Shown here in pieces: positions 27,174 to 34,795 of a DNA stretch of 64,000 bases. The notes under the pieces were generated by a model that was given only the letters and a program-made list of their open reading frames with translations, was not told where the DNA came from and did no database searches. Every line of letters starts with the position of its first letter. Position 1 is the first letter of the stretch. Origin of the DNA: CAWCGU01 sp963795195. Lineage in GTDB: Bacteria; Actinomycetota; Thermoleophilia; Solirubrobacterales; 70-9. A program made the translations under genes and the position numbers. The stretch lies in contig CAWCGU010000006.1 in assembly GCA_963795195.1 (NCBI GenBank), forward strand, positions 434,001-498,000. The letters are read 5' to 3'.

Positions 27174-28173
27174 TTCCAGACCTCCCCGCGACCGCGGCGC
27201 CGTTGAGCCGGCGCGCGCCGGTGCGCCGCCGGTGAGCGATCACGACGGGAACGGCTGCGATCAGCAAAATCGAGGTGGCCAGCGCCAGATCGGCGGCGCG
27301 GGCACCGATCTCGATCGCCGGGTAGGTCTGGATCGAACCCAGGCCGGCGAGCCGACCCGCGATCGCCAGACCCGCGATCGCGATCGCGGCGAAACCGAGC
27401 CCCGTGTCGCGGCTGCGCCGCCCAGCGGCCCGTTGCCTGACCACCGGCAGCGCATAGCCACGCAGCTCGAGGGTCGCCGCGGCGTCGAGCGAGCGGTCCA
27501 GCGCTCCGGCGACGAGGCGCCGCGCGAGCGCCGGGCGCCCGGCCGGAGCGGCGGCCGGGCCGCGCAGCTTCGCGGCCTCGCTGAGCCGCATGTAGTCGGC
27601 GGCCGCGAGCGGCACGAGGCGCCCGACCAGCGTCGCCGTCAGCGCCGAATGGCGCGCGAACGGCCGCACCATCCGCAGGATCGCGTCCGGGTCGACGCAG
27701 CGCGACATCACCGCGAAGGCGGCGATGACGACGATCACGCGGAGCGCGATCACGCCTCCGGCCGCGATCGACTCGAGCGTCACGTCGAGCGACCCGAGCA
27801 CCGGAAGCTCGAGGCCCCGGATGAGGACGGTTTCACCGCGATCACTGACGATCACGTTCACCGCGACCATGACAAGCGCCAGCGGGACCGCGAACCGCGC
27901 CGCCAGCGCGAGCGCAGAGCCGGCACCCGAAGCGAGCCCGACGATGACCACGGCCACCCCTGCCGCGCAGAGCACCAAGGGGCTGGAGAAGAGGAAGCAG
28001 GTCAGCCCGAGCGAGCCGACGAGCGCGATCGCCGGTAACGCCCCCGCCCGCTGCAGCAATGAGACATCAAAACCCGCCGAACGTCCCGGAGTACCCCCTA
28101 TGAGGGGCCCTGCGGGACGTTCGACGCGCGGGGGACGGTAGGCGAGCGGGGATCGGGCGGCCAGGTTTCTCAT
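27166..28173 (-). CDS. ecfT: ECF transporter transmembrane protein EcfT
   Basis: A 335-residue EcfT/CbiQ-type scaffold protein that couples the ATPases to the S-component. Hydrophobic segments lie around 48-110, 130-160 and near 270-315. The cytoplasmic coupling helices contain the Ala-Arg-Gly signatures SEAAKLRGPA and LELRGYAL (family consensus A-R-G). The ATG overlaps the preceding lipoprotein stop (ATGA), which fixes the start. Residues 17-34, before the first membrane helix, are encoded by a 46-bp palindromic repeat also found twice elsewhere in the window. That makes an unusual extra N-terminal segment. Confidence 0.9.
   Translation of the reverse strand: MRNLAARSPLAYRPPRVERPAGPLIGGTPGRSAGFDVSLLQRAGALPAIALVGSLGLTCFLFSSPLVLCAAGVAVVIVGLASGAGSALALAARFAVPLALVMVAVNVIVSDRGETVLIRGLELPVLGSLDVTLESIAAGGVIALRVIVVIAAFAVMSRCVDPDAILRMVRPFARHSALTATLVGRLVPLAAADYMRLSEAAKLRGPAAAPAGRPALARRLVAGALDRSLDAAATLELRGYALPVVRQRAAGRRSRDTGLGFAAIAIAGLAIAGRLAGLGSIQTYPAIEIGARAADLALATSILLIAAVPVVIAHRRRTGARRLNGAAVAGRSGNV
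28078..28123 (-). repeat. 46-bp palindromic element, copy 1, in frame inside ecfT
   Basis: The arms CGAACGTCCC and GGGACGTTCG are a perfect 10-bp inverted repeat around 26 bases. Read on the minus strand, the interior matches the copies at 42122 and 63207, sharing the run GGTACTCC or GTGTACTC next to the right arm. Here it encodes VERPAGPLIGGTPGRSAGF in the cytoplasmic N-terminus of EcfT without breaking the frame. Confidence 0.8.
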
Positions 28174-29126
28174 CGGAGCAGCGGCAGGGGGCTCTCGGCT
28201 CCCATCACCGTCGTCACGGCGTAGTGGTTGTCCAGCTGCTTTTCGGAAAGCAGCCGGGCCGCTGCGGCAACCCCGGCGTCGTCGGTCCCGGTGATCAGCC
28301 AGGTCGGCGGATCATCGCCGTTTCGAACCCCAGCCACGAGACCGGCGCCGAGCGTCGCCGTGCCCACGACCTCGCCGGTGACGTCGAGCTCCCGCAGGAT
28401 CGCTCCACCCTTCGGCCCCGACTCGAAGCGAGCGAAGACGCCGCTGTGCGCCGGCCCGCCGTCAAGCAACACGGCAGCCTGGTCGTCGCCGACCTCGGCC
28501 CAGGGTCCGACGAGTACGCGCGGAGCGTCCGCCGATTGCTCGCTGCCCGCCTCGAAAACCTCGGCGCCGGCAGCCTCGAGCCGGGAGGCGACCTCGTCGC
28601 AGGTCTCGCGCTCGCCGCGGCAGTCAACAGCTGCGCCGCCGCTGCTCGACCCGTCTGCTGATGCGAACGGTTGCGGCCAGGAGCCCACCACCGCCGGCAC
28701 GCGCATCGCGCTGGTCCAGTCACGGTAGTCCCACCAGATGACGTCGCCGCCGTCGACCTCGACCTCGGCAGCGCCGATCGACGATTCGATGCCGTTGACG
28801 TAGAAGAACCAGTCGAAACGACGCGAGTCCTCGCTCGCGCCCGCGATCCCGTCGATCGAGTGCACGAAGTTGCCGCCGTAGCGCGTGGTGATCTCGGTCT
28901 CGCGGTCCAGGATCCGCAGCACCGTGTCCGATTCTGACGGTTTCACCAGGATCGGCTCGCGGAGCTGCCTCTGGCCGTAGTCGCGGGTGACGACAAGGTT
29001 GGCGTCGCCGCTGTCGGCGTCCCCCGGGCCAAAGCCGCACCCCGAGACGGCGGCGGAGGCCGTGGCGGCGATCGCCGCCACGGCTCCTCGCGCCGCGATG
29101 CGCTTTGCGGCGGACCGGAGGTTCAC
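28170..29126 (-). CDS. DUF4430-domain lipoprotein, transcobalamin-like
   Basis: A 318-residue exported protein. The signal peptide ends in a lipobox-like SGC (about residues 28-30), so it is probably membrane-tethered. A DUF4430 domain (about 50-150) shows YGGNFVHSIDG, FDWFFYVNGIE and a DVIWWDYRDW ending, the pattern shared with the C-terminal beta domain of transcobalamin and intrinsic factor. A second region (about 160-318) contains CRGERETCDEV and a small alpha/beta fold I cannot assign. It is 28 bp after the other DUF4430 gene and overlaps ecfT by 4 bp. It is likely an extracellular cobalamin-binding partner for the ECF transporter. Confidence 0.8.
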   Translation of the reverse strand: MNLRSAAKRIAARGAVAAIAATASAAVSGCGFGPGDADSGDANLVVTRDYGQRQLREPILVKPSESDTVLRILDRETEITTRYGGNFVHSIDGIAGASEDSRRFDWFFYVNGIESSIGAAEVEVDGGDVIWWDYRDWTSAMRVPAVVGSWPQPFASADGSSSGGAAVDCRGERETCDEVASRLEAAGAEVFEAGSEQSADAPRVLVGPWAEVGDDQAAVLLDGGPAHSGVFARFESGPKGGAILRELDVTGEVVGTATLGAGLVAGVRNGDDPPTWLITGTDDAGVAAAARLLSEKQLDNHYAVTTVMGAESPLPLLR

Positions 29127-29154
29127 GACCTCCCGGTCGCTGATCCGGGTCGGG

Positions 29155-29913
29155 CTACCTGCACTTCTTCCTCGAACCGACGCAGGCGGTGACCTTGGGC
29201 GAAGGGATCGCTGCTTCGCGAACCGCCTGCAGTTTGGTCTTGCCCTTGCCGAGCTCGACCGTGGTCCTGCCCGCGGCGTCCGTGGGATTGCTCGCTGCGG
29301 TCACCTCGGCGCCCTCGGCGGGAGTCCTGGTCCCGTCGTCGGCGTACTCGAACACCCTGACGGTCACCTCACCGCGCTTGCGAGCCGGAACCTTCAGCTC
29401 GAGCTCCGCCGGAGGAGCGTCCGTGAAGTCCGCGTCGAGCCACCAGAGCACGTCGTCGCCCCTGGCGACGGTCGTTTGGTCGCCACCGGCCTGCGAAGCG
29501 ACGTGGTTCACTTTCAGGTACCAAAAGCCCGTCGACGGGGCAACGGCCTTGCCGATGCCGCAGAGTCCGAGACCGAAATCGAAAGCGTCGGTCACCGAGA
29601 GCGGGCGGAGTTTGCGGCTGGACTCCGATGCCGTCTGCACGGCGCCGAGCGCAGTCGCACCCGAGACGGTCACGGTGTCACCGGTTCCGCCTGTGCCTTC
29701 GCCGAAGCAGCTCGCCTCGGCGTCGGTCTTGATCTTGACGGTGCCGGTGCTGACATCCCGCTGACTGAGCGTCTTGCCGGCTGAATCGACCACCCGCAGG
29801 TGCACTGGGGTCTTTGCGGCGAAGGCGCCGGCCGGCAACGCCAGCGCTGCGAGAGCGGAGCACACGAACAGCGTCCTTGCGGACATTGAGTTACGTATCG
29901 ACATATGAGCCAT
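29155..29913 (-). CDS. Secreted DUF4430 protein under a cobalamin riboswitch
   Basis: A secreted protein of about 252 residues with a signal peptide ending near AGAFA-AKTPV. The DUF4430-type domain contains SCFGEG, FGLGLCGIGKA, STGFWYLKVNH and GDDVLWWLDADF. Two cysteines are positioned for a disulfide. A C-terminal Ig-like or carboxypeptidase-regulatory-like segment follows (VRVFEYADDGTRTPAEGA). I use the ATG at 29913, about 27 bases after the riboswitch, with GAGGAAGGG adjacent. A second ATG three codons on is equally possible. It is the first gene of the riboswitch-controlled operon and a clear paralogue of the protein at 30150-31097. Confidence 0.85.
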   Translation of the reverse strand: MAHMSIRNSMSARTLFVCSALAALALPAGAFAAKTPVHLRVVDSAGKTLSQRDVSTGTVKIKTDAEASCFGEGTGGTGDTVTVSGATALGAVQTASESSRKLRPLSVTDAFDFGLGLCGIGKAVAPSTGFWYLKVNHVASQAGGDQTTVARGDDVLWWLDADFTDAPPAELELKVPARKRGEVTVRVFEYADDGTRTPAEGAEVTAASNPTDAAGRTTVELGKGKTKLQAVREAAIPSPKVTACVGSRKKCR

Positions 29914-29939
29914 CCCTTCCTCGAGGGTTCGTAGGGCTG

Positions 29940-30116
29940 GCCGGGGACAGGTCTCCTGGCTTCCGGGAAACAACGTTGCGCCTTCCCGGAGACGCTGTGG
30001 CGCCCCCAGTGGCTGACTTTCGTCGTGCGACGTGCCTACCCGGTCACAGTGGCGGGACCGCGCCGGAATTGCACCGAACTTCCCTTGACCACCGACCGTA
30101 TTTGCGACGCCAGTTT
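29940..30116 (-). ncRNA. Cobalamin (B12) riboswitch
   Basis: Read on the minus strand, this leader has the conserved order of a cobalamin riboswitch. GGGAA is followed by GGTGCAATTCC (about 30084-30064), then the CCCGCCACTGTGA segment (about 30040-30058), AGTCAGCCACTGGG containing the B12-box core AGCCACTG (30007-30014), and the closing GCCAGGAGACC. It ends about 27 bases before the ATG at 29913. The following CCTCGAGG palindrome overlaps the ribosome-binding site, so translational control is plausible. It should repress the downstream DUF4430-ECF operon when adenosylcobalamin is abundant. Confidence 0.93.
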
Positions 30117-30149
30117 AGCCCCGATCCGCCGGAGGCCCGGGAAATCTCC

Positions 30150-31097
30150 CTAGGAGTCGCAGTTGCGTGCGACTCGATCGTCTCGGCCGGCACCCTTGAC
30201 GACGTCCCGGCCGCCCCCACACTGGACGCGGTCGGCGCCGCCCGCGCGCAGGTCGATCGTGTCGGCGCCGCCCCCAGTGCTGATCACGTCGGGGCCCCGG
30301 GTTCCCTTGACCCTGTCCTTGCGGGCGGTGCCGTAGATCCTTTCGCCGGGCCGGGCGCTGCACTCGTCGAGATCGACCTGAAAGCAGATCGTCAATTCGT
30401 TGGATGGAATGTCGCCGGGGCCGGTCGCCTGGAAGACGCGAGGGCCCTCGTTGGGGATGCGAACCTCCGCCCTGCCTGTCGCATCGGTGGGTTCGAGAGC
30501 GTTGGAAACCTTGACTCCCTCGGCTGGAACAAAGGTGCCGTCGTCGGCGTAAGCGAGCACCTTGACCTTGAACTTGGTGCCGGGTCGCGCCCGAGCGGGT
30601 CCCTTGATGAACAGCTCGCGCGGCGGTGGATCGCTGAAGTCGGCGTCCAGGAACCAGAGCAGGTCGTCACCCTCCGCAAGCACGAGCTGATCACTTCCCA
30701 CCTGCGCGGCCGCGTGATTGTGCTTCAGGTACCAGAAGCCCGTCGAAGGGGCGATCGCCTTGCCGATCCCACAGACCCCGAGCCCAAACTGGGAGGCGTT
30801 GGTGGTCGAAACCGGGTTCAGCTTGCGGTTGAAGCCGGCCCCGTCGATCAGCGCACCCAACCCGGTTGCTCCGGCGACCGGCACTACGGCGCCGGTCGAG
30901 CCGGGCCCGAAGCAGCTGGCGCTGGAGTCGGTTGTCACCTTGACGCTGCCCGTGTACTGGGTCTGCTGGGCGAGCGTGCGACCGGCTGAATCAACCACCC
31001 GCAACTGCACGGGCGTGGAGGCCGTCGCGCTCGCGGCCAGGCAGAGCCCGGCGGCTGCAAGCGGCATCAATGCCTTTGCTGTGCGAATGATCCTCAT
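30150..31097 (-). CDS. Secreted DUF4430 protein with RTX-like C-terminal repeats
   Basis: A 315-residue secreted paralogue of the protein at 29155. The signal peptide ends near ASATAST-PVQLR. The DUF4430 region shares the landmarks SCFGPG, FGLGVCGIGKA, STGFWYLKHNH and GDDLLWFLDADF, and the same FVPAEG segment. Unlike its paralogue it ends in a glycine/aspartate-rich tail, GTRGPDVISTGGGADTIDL then GADRVQCGGGRDVV, resembling calcium-binding hemolysin (RTX) repeats. The gene lies just upstream of the riboswitch on the same strand. It is therefore not itself preceded by that riboswitch, and transcription reading through it would run into the riboswitch. Confidence 0.82.
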   Translation of the reverse strand: MRIIRTAKALMPLAAAGLCLAASATASTPVQLRVVDSAGRTLAQQTQYTGSVKVTTDSSASCFGPGSTGAVVPVAGATGLGALIDGAGFNRKLNPVSTTNASQFGLGVCGIGKAIAPSTGFWYLKHNHAAAQVGSDQLVLAEGDDLLWFLDADFSDPPPRELFIKGPARARPGTKFKVKVLAYADDGTFVPAEGVKVSNALEPTDATGRAEVRIPNEGPRVFQATGPGDIPSNELTICFQVDLDECSARPGERIYGTARKDRVKGTRGPDVISTGGGADTIDLRAGGADRVQCGGGRDVVKGAGRDDRVARNCDS

Positions 31098-31112
31098 CCC
31101 TGCGGTCCTCGA

Positions 31113-31155
31113 GTAAAGACAAACGACGCCGGCCCCGCAAGTTGCGGTGGCCGGG
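31113..31155 (-). terminator. Probable intrinsic terminator after the cNMP-binding gene
   Basis: On the minus strand a GC-rich hairpin (stem CCGGCCACCGC with GCGGGGCCGG, loop AACTT, 31129-31154) is followed by the T-rich TTTGTCTTT (31115-31123). It lies between the cNMP-binding gene and the start of the DUF4430-RTX gene. It could alternatively be an attenuator in the leader of the latter. Confidence 0.5.
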
Positions 31156-31160
31156 GAACC

Positions 31161-31550
31161 TCAGTCCGCCTGGCGCTCCCTGACGAGCTCGCGGAGGCGG
31201 TCGATCACCTCGGGGGCCGACTTCTTGAGGCGGCTGACCTCCCAATGCTCGATCTTGATCACCCTGACGGTGTCCGTCGCCGTGACCGAGGCTGAACGCG
31301 GCGCCTTCTCGAGCAGCGCGCCCTCGCCGACCACGTCACCGGGCCCGACATCGGCGATGTGCTCGCCATCGCGCTCGATGCTGGCGCTGCCCTCCTCTAT
31401 CACGAAGAAGTCGTTGGCGAACCCACCCTCGCGGATGAAGGTCACGCCAGGGGCGAACTCGTCCACCTGGGTGAATGGGGCGATCTTCTTCAGGCTCTCC
31501 TCGGCAACGTCAGAGAACAGGGGAACTCTTTGCAGCTGACTGACTTCCAC
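31161..31550 (-). CDS. Cyclic-nucleotide-binding domain protein
   Basis: A 129-residue stand-alone cNMP-binding (Crp-like) beta-roll. Family features are LQRVPLFSDV at the start, FIREGGFANDFFVIEEGSA and VGEGALLEKAPRSASVTA. The last covers the phosphate-binding cassette, with Glu and Arg at the positions that contact the nucleotide ribose and phosphate in Crp. No DNA-binding helix-turn-helix follows, so it is not a complete transcription factor. A short C-terminal helix may mediate protein interaction. It is divergent from the DUF2236 operon. Confidence 0.85.
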   Translation of the reverse strand: MEVSQLQRVPLFSDVAEESLKKIAPFTQVDEFAPGVTFIREGGFANDFFVIEEGSASIERDGEHIADVGPGDVVGEGALLEKAPRSASVTATDTVRVIKIEHWEVSRLKKSAPEVIDRLRELVRERQAD

Positions 31551-31640
31551 TCTTTTTCGCTTTCTTGCAGATCGGGTCGCTGATGCAAACCTAACCGATG
31601 CGATCGGTCGCGTGCCGTGCAGCCTGTGCTCGAACGCGGT

Positions 31641-31679
31641 CTGATACGGATGAGCTATAGTTCATACCATATGTATCAG
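31641..31679 (+). promoter_or_regulatory. Promoter -10 and TetR-type operator upstream of the DUF2236 operon
   Basis: TATAGT at 31656-31661 is a good -10 hexamer. It is enclosed by the perfect 7-bp inverted repeat CTGATAC (31641-31647) and GTATCAG (31673-31679). A smaller palindrome ATAC-CATAT-GTAT lies at 31665-31676. A related sequence with the same TATAGT occurs before the TetR gene at 34796. No good -35 box is seen. The operon encodes its own TetR repressor, the likely ligand-responsive regulator. Confidence 0.5.
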
Positions 31680-31701
31680 CGACGCCCAAGGAGGTAGGAA
31701 A

Positions 31702-32638
31702 TTGCCGCGCCAGCGCCTTTTCGCGACCGATGAAGAGATCGACAGCATCATCCTCGGCCCCGATTCGCTGGTCTGGCAACGCTTCGGCGACGTGCGGCTC
31801 TTCTTCGCCGCCGGCTATGCGCTGTTGCTGCAGGTCGCCCACCCCACCGTCGGGTCCGGGGTGCGGGACCACTCCAAGTTCGCCGAGGAACCGTGGGACC
31901 GGCTGCTGAGGACGACCGACTATCTGAACCTTCTCGTCTACGGCGGCCCGCGGGCGGCGGCGATGGGACGCAAGCTGCGCGACATGCACAAGACGATCCG
32001 CGGCCAGAACCCCGACGGCAGCCGCTACACGGCACTCGAACCAGAGGCCTACGCCTGGGTGCACGCGACTCTGATCGACGGCGCGGTTCGTGCCCACGAA
32101 CGCTTCGTCGGCCCGCTTCAGCTACACGAGGCCGAGCGCTTCTACTCCGAGTACCTCCCGCTGGGGAGGCTGCTCGGCGTGCGCGACGGTGACCTGCCCA
32201 AGGACATGGGGCGGCCACCTCGCCTACGTCGACGAGATGATCGACAACCGCCTGGAGATGAACGAGACGGTTGAGAAGGTGACGCGGCTGATGGCGGCAC
32301 CCGGTGAGCCCCCACCCGGGATGCCGCTCACCGCACTCTGGCCGCTGCTGCGAATCCCGCCGGCACGGGCGCTGCGGACTTCAACGTTCGGCCTCCTGCA
32401 ACCCGACCTTCGGAAGCGCTTCGGCGTTCGCTGGACCCGGTTCAACGACGTCGAACTGCGCGCTCTTGGTCGCGCCTCGCGGGCGGTCGGGCCACTGATG
32501 CCGGCGAGCCTGCGCAACTCGGGTCCCGCCTATCTGCGCTGGCGGGCCGAGGCAATCGAGCGCGGGCCGCTCGGATCGGGATCGCAGCCGGTCGCGGCTT
32601 CGCCTGCCGGCGAGACCGCGGTCGCCGCTGTCGGATAG
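31702..32638 (+). pseudogene. DUF2236 (MpaB-like) oxygenase-family protein with one apparent single-base insertion
   Basis: The first frame starts at TTG 31702 with a strong AAGGAGGT six bases upstream. It shows the DUF2236 landmarks ADVRLFFAAGYALLLQVAHP-type segment, GVRDHSKF and RDMHKTIRG. The second frame supplies GHLAYVDEMIDNRLEMNETV and the C-terminal helices. The switch is in GGGG at 32208-32211. Removing one G gives a continuous protein of about 311 residues. DUF2236 proteins are histidine-rich helical proteins related to latex-clearing and MpaB oxygenases, and their actinobacterial substrates are mostly unknown. It is followed by tetR (4 bp) and an ABC1 kinase gene. Confidence 0.8.
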
Positions 32639-32641
32639 CCG

Positions 32642-33292
32642 ATGGCCAGCGCGACTGTTCAGCCGGGGGCGCTGCTTTCGCTCGCCTTCGACCCTGCGGT
32701 CGAGCCGCCGGCCGACCCGACCAGCGAGCGCATCCTCGACGCCGCGCTCGAACTCGCCGCCGCCTCCGGGCTCGACAACCTGACGATGGACGAAGTCGCA
32801 CGCCGAGCCGGAGTCGGCCGCATGACGGTCTACCGGCGCTTCGGCGACCGGCCAGCGCTGGTCCAAGCCCTGGGAGTCAGGGAGACTCGTCGCTCCCTCG
32901 CGCAGATCGCAGCGGCGATCGATCCCGGGCTGCCGATCTCCGCGCGGATCGCGGAGGGGTTCGTCGCGGCGCTGCGGGTGGCGCGAACCCATCCCCTGCT
33001 GGTGCGGGTCTCCCGATTCGAGCCCGAGGTGCTCCTCGAGGCAATGCGCTCGGAGACCGACCCGATAGCCGACACACTGCGCTCGTTCCTGATCGCCTTC
33101 GGGCGCCAGGCGCAGCAGGCGGGTGAGCTGCCCGACCTGGATCTGGAGGCCACCTCCGAGATGCTGGTGCGAATCGGCGTCTCGTTCGTGCTGATTCCGC
33201 GCAGCGTTATCGACTGGGAGGACGAGGACGCCGCCCGGGAGCTCGCCCTCAACCTGTTCGGGCCGATGGTCGCAGCCGATAGCGTGAGCTGA
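32642..33292 (+). CDS. TetR-family transcriptional regulator
   Basis: A 216-residue repressor. The N-terminal helix-turn-helix (about 28-75) has the TetR pattern ILDAALELAAASGLDNLTMD then VARRAGVGRMTVYRRFGDR. The C-terminal ligand domain is all-helical and does not identify a ligand. It starts 4 bp after the DUF2236 stop and ends 1 bp before the ABC1-kinase ATG, so all three genes are one transcript. It probably represses its own operon through the palindrome at 31641-31679. Confidence 0.9.
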   Translation: MASATVQPGALLSLAFDPAVEPPADPTSERILDAALELAAASGLDNLTMDEVARRAGVGRMTVYRRFGDRPALVQALGVRETRRSLAQIAAAIDPGLPISARIAEGFVAALRVARTHPLLVRVSRFEPEVLLEAMRSETDPIADTLRSFLIAFGRQAQQAGELPDLDLEATSEMLVRIGVSFVLIPRSVIDWEDEDAARELALNLFGPMVAADSVS

Positions 33293-33293
33293 G

Positions 33294-34694
33294 ATGGCCG
33301 ACAAGCCGCCGCGCGAACAGAACCTTCCCACCGGCCGCGTCCAGCGCCTGGCGCGTGTCGGACGTACGGCTGCGGGCGCGGCGATCAAGGGGGCCGGAAC
33401 CCGCACGGCCAACGTCGCGCGCTCCGACGAAGCGTCAGCGAAGGCGCTCGAGCGCCGTCAGGTCGAGACCGCCAAGCAGATCGTCAAGGTGCTCGGCGGA
33501 ATGAAGGGCGCGGCCATGAAGCTCGGCCAGGTGCTCTCCTTCCTCGACGTCGGCCTGGTGCCCGAGGAGTACCGCGAGGAGTTCCAGGCTGAGCTCGCGA
33601 AGCTGCGCGACTCGGCCCCGACGGTCTCCTTCCAGAAGATGCAGAAGGTGATCGAGGAGGAGCTTGGAGAATCCGTCAACAGCGCCTTCGCCGACTTCGA
33701 TCCCGAGCCGATAGCCGCCGCCTCGATCGGCCAGGTCTACCGGGCGCGGCTCGATGACGGCCGCGAGGTCGCCGTCAAGGTTCAGTACCCGGGCGTCGGC
33801 GACGCCGTTCGCGCCGACATGCAGAACCTCGGGATCATCCTGCGGCTTTTCAAGCGGATGACCCCACAGCTCGACGTCAAGTCACTCGCCGAGGAGATCA
33901 AGGAGCGCATCGTCGACGAGCTCGACTACGAGCTCGAGGCTGCCAACCACCGCTCCCTGGCGCGCATCTACCGGGGACACCCGTTCATCACGGTGCCGCC
34001 GGTGGTCACGTCGATGTCCCGCGAGCGCATCATCGTCACCGAGTTCGTCGAGGGAGACGGCTTCGCGTTGCTGGAGGCCGAGCCCCAGGAAGAACGAGAC
34101 CGCATCGGCGAAATCGTCTTCCGCTTCTATTTCGGATCGATGTACCGCTTCGGCCGCTTCTCGGGTGACCCGCACCCCGGCAACATGCTGCGGCTCGAGG
34201 ACGGCCGAATCGCCTTCCTCGACTTCGGGCTCTTCAAGACTCTCGCGCCCGAGTCGGTCGAGCTCGAGCTCGCCTGCCAGCGGGCAACGGTCGAGGGCAA
34301 CGGCGAGGAGCTCCACCGCCTGCTGGCCGCCAACGGCTTCCTTCCCGAGCCCGACCGCCTGCCGCCTGACGCGCTGCTCGACTACGTGCTCGAGGGGGTC
34401 GGTTGGTACGCCAACGACGGTGAGCTGACGCTGACCTCTGAGATCGTCGCCCGGGCGGCGCTGCAGGCGGGCGATCCACGCTCTTCACACTTCGATGCGG
34501 TGCGCCACCAGAGCATCAACGCCGAGCACGTGATCGGAAGACGGCTGGAGCTGCTGACGCTCGCAGTGCTCGGCGAGCTCGAAGCCTCCAACAACTGGCA
34601 CAGCATCGCCCGCGAGTGGATCTACGACGACGAGCCGGTCACCGAGCTCGGACGCCGCGAGACGGAGTTCCTGCGCGCCAAGTCGCCGGCGTAG
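33294..34694 (+). CDS. ABC1/UbiB-family atypical kinase
   Basis: A 466-residue member of the ABC1/UbiB/ADCK family. The family-specific KxGQ motif appears as AMKLGQVLSFLD (about residue 78), and the Ala-rich loop replacing the P-loop appears as IAAASIGQVYRA. The catalytic Lys is in VAVKVQYPG, with GDPHPGNMLR and IAFLDFG as catalytic loop and metal motif. Such proteins support isoprenoid-quinone or lipid metabolism and have weak ATPase activity rather than classical kinase activity. Pairing with a DUF2236 gene and TetR recurs in actinobacteria and suggests a shared lipid or terpenoid role, which is inference. Confidence 0.92.
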   Translation: MADKPPREQNLPTGRVQRLARVGRTAAGAAIKGAGTRTANVARSDEASAKALERRQVETAKQIVKVLGGMKGAAMKLGQVLSFLDVGLVPEEYREEFQAELAKLRDSAPTVSFQKMQKVIEEELGESVNSAFADFDPEPIAAASIGQVYRARLDDGREVAVKVQYPGVGDAVRADMQNLGIILRLFKRMTPQLDVKSLAEEIKERIVDELDYELEAANHRSLARIYRGHPFITVPPVVTSMSRERIIVTEFVEGDGFALLEAEPQEERDRIGEIVFRFYFGSMYRFGRFSGDPHPGNMLRLEDGRIAFLDFGLFKTLAPESVELELACQRATVEGNGEELHRLLAANGFLPEPDRLPPDALLDYVLEGVGWYANDGELTLTSEIVARAALQAGDPRSSHFDAVRHQSINAEHVIGRRLELLTLAVLGELEASNNWHSIAREWIYDDEPVTELGRRETEFLRAKSPA

Positions 34695-34758
34695 CGGGGC
34701 GGGCAAGCGGATCGGCCACTCTCACCCCCTGGGGCTGCAAATCGCCATCTGCACGCAC

Positions 34759-34788
34759 TTTACATGCCATATGGCTGGTATGTATAGT
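34759..34788 (+). promoter_or_regulatory. Promoter with embedded TetR operator, probable leaderless start
   Basis: TTTACA (34759-34764) and TATAGT (34783-34788) are spaced by 18 bases. The spacer is covered by an inverted repeat with arms TACATGCC (34761-34768) and GGTATGTA (34777-34784), containing the palindrome GCCATATGGC. The GTG of the next TetR gene lies only 8 bases after the -10, so the mRNA is probably leaderless. Autorepression by the encoded TetR is the simplest reading. Confidence 0.6.
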
Positions 34789-34795
34789 TTCGAAC

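Noticed and set aside
29814..30989. 391-codon plus-strand open frame across the riboswitch and DUF4430 gene
   Set aside because: It would read through a highly conserved riboswitch on the opposite strand, and the product has no motifs.
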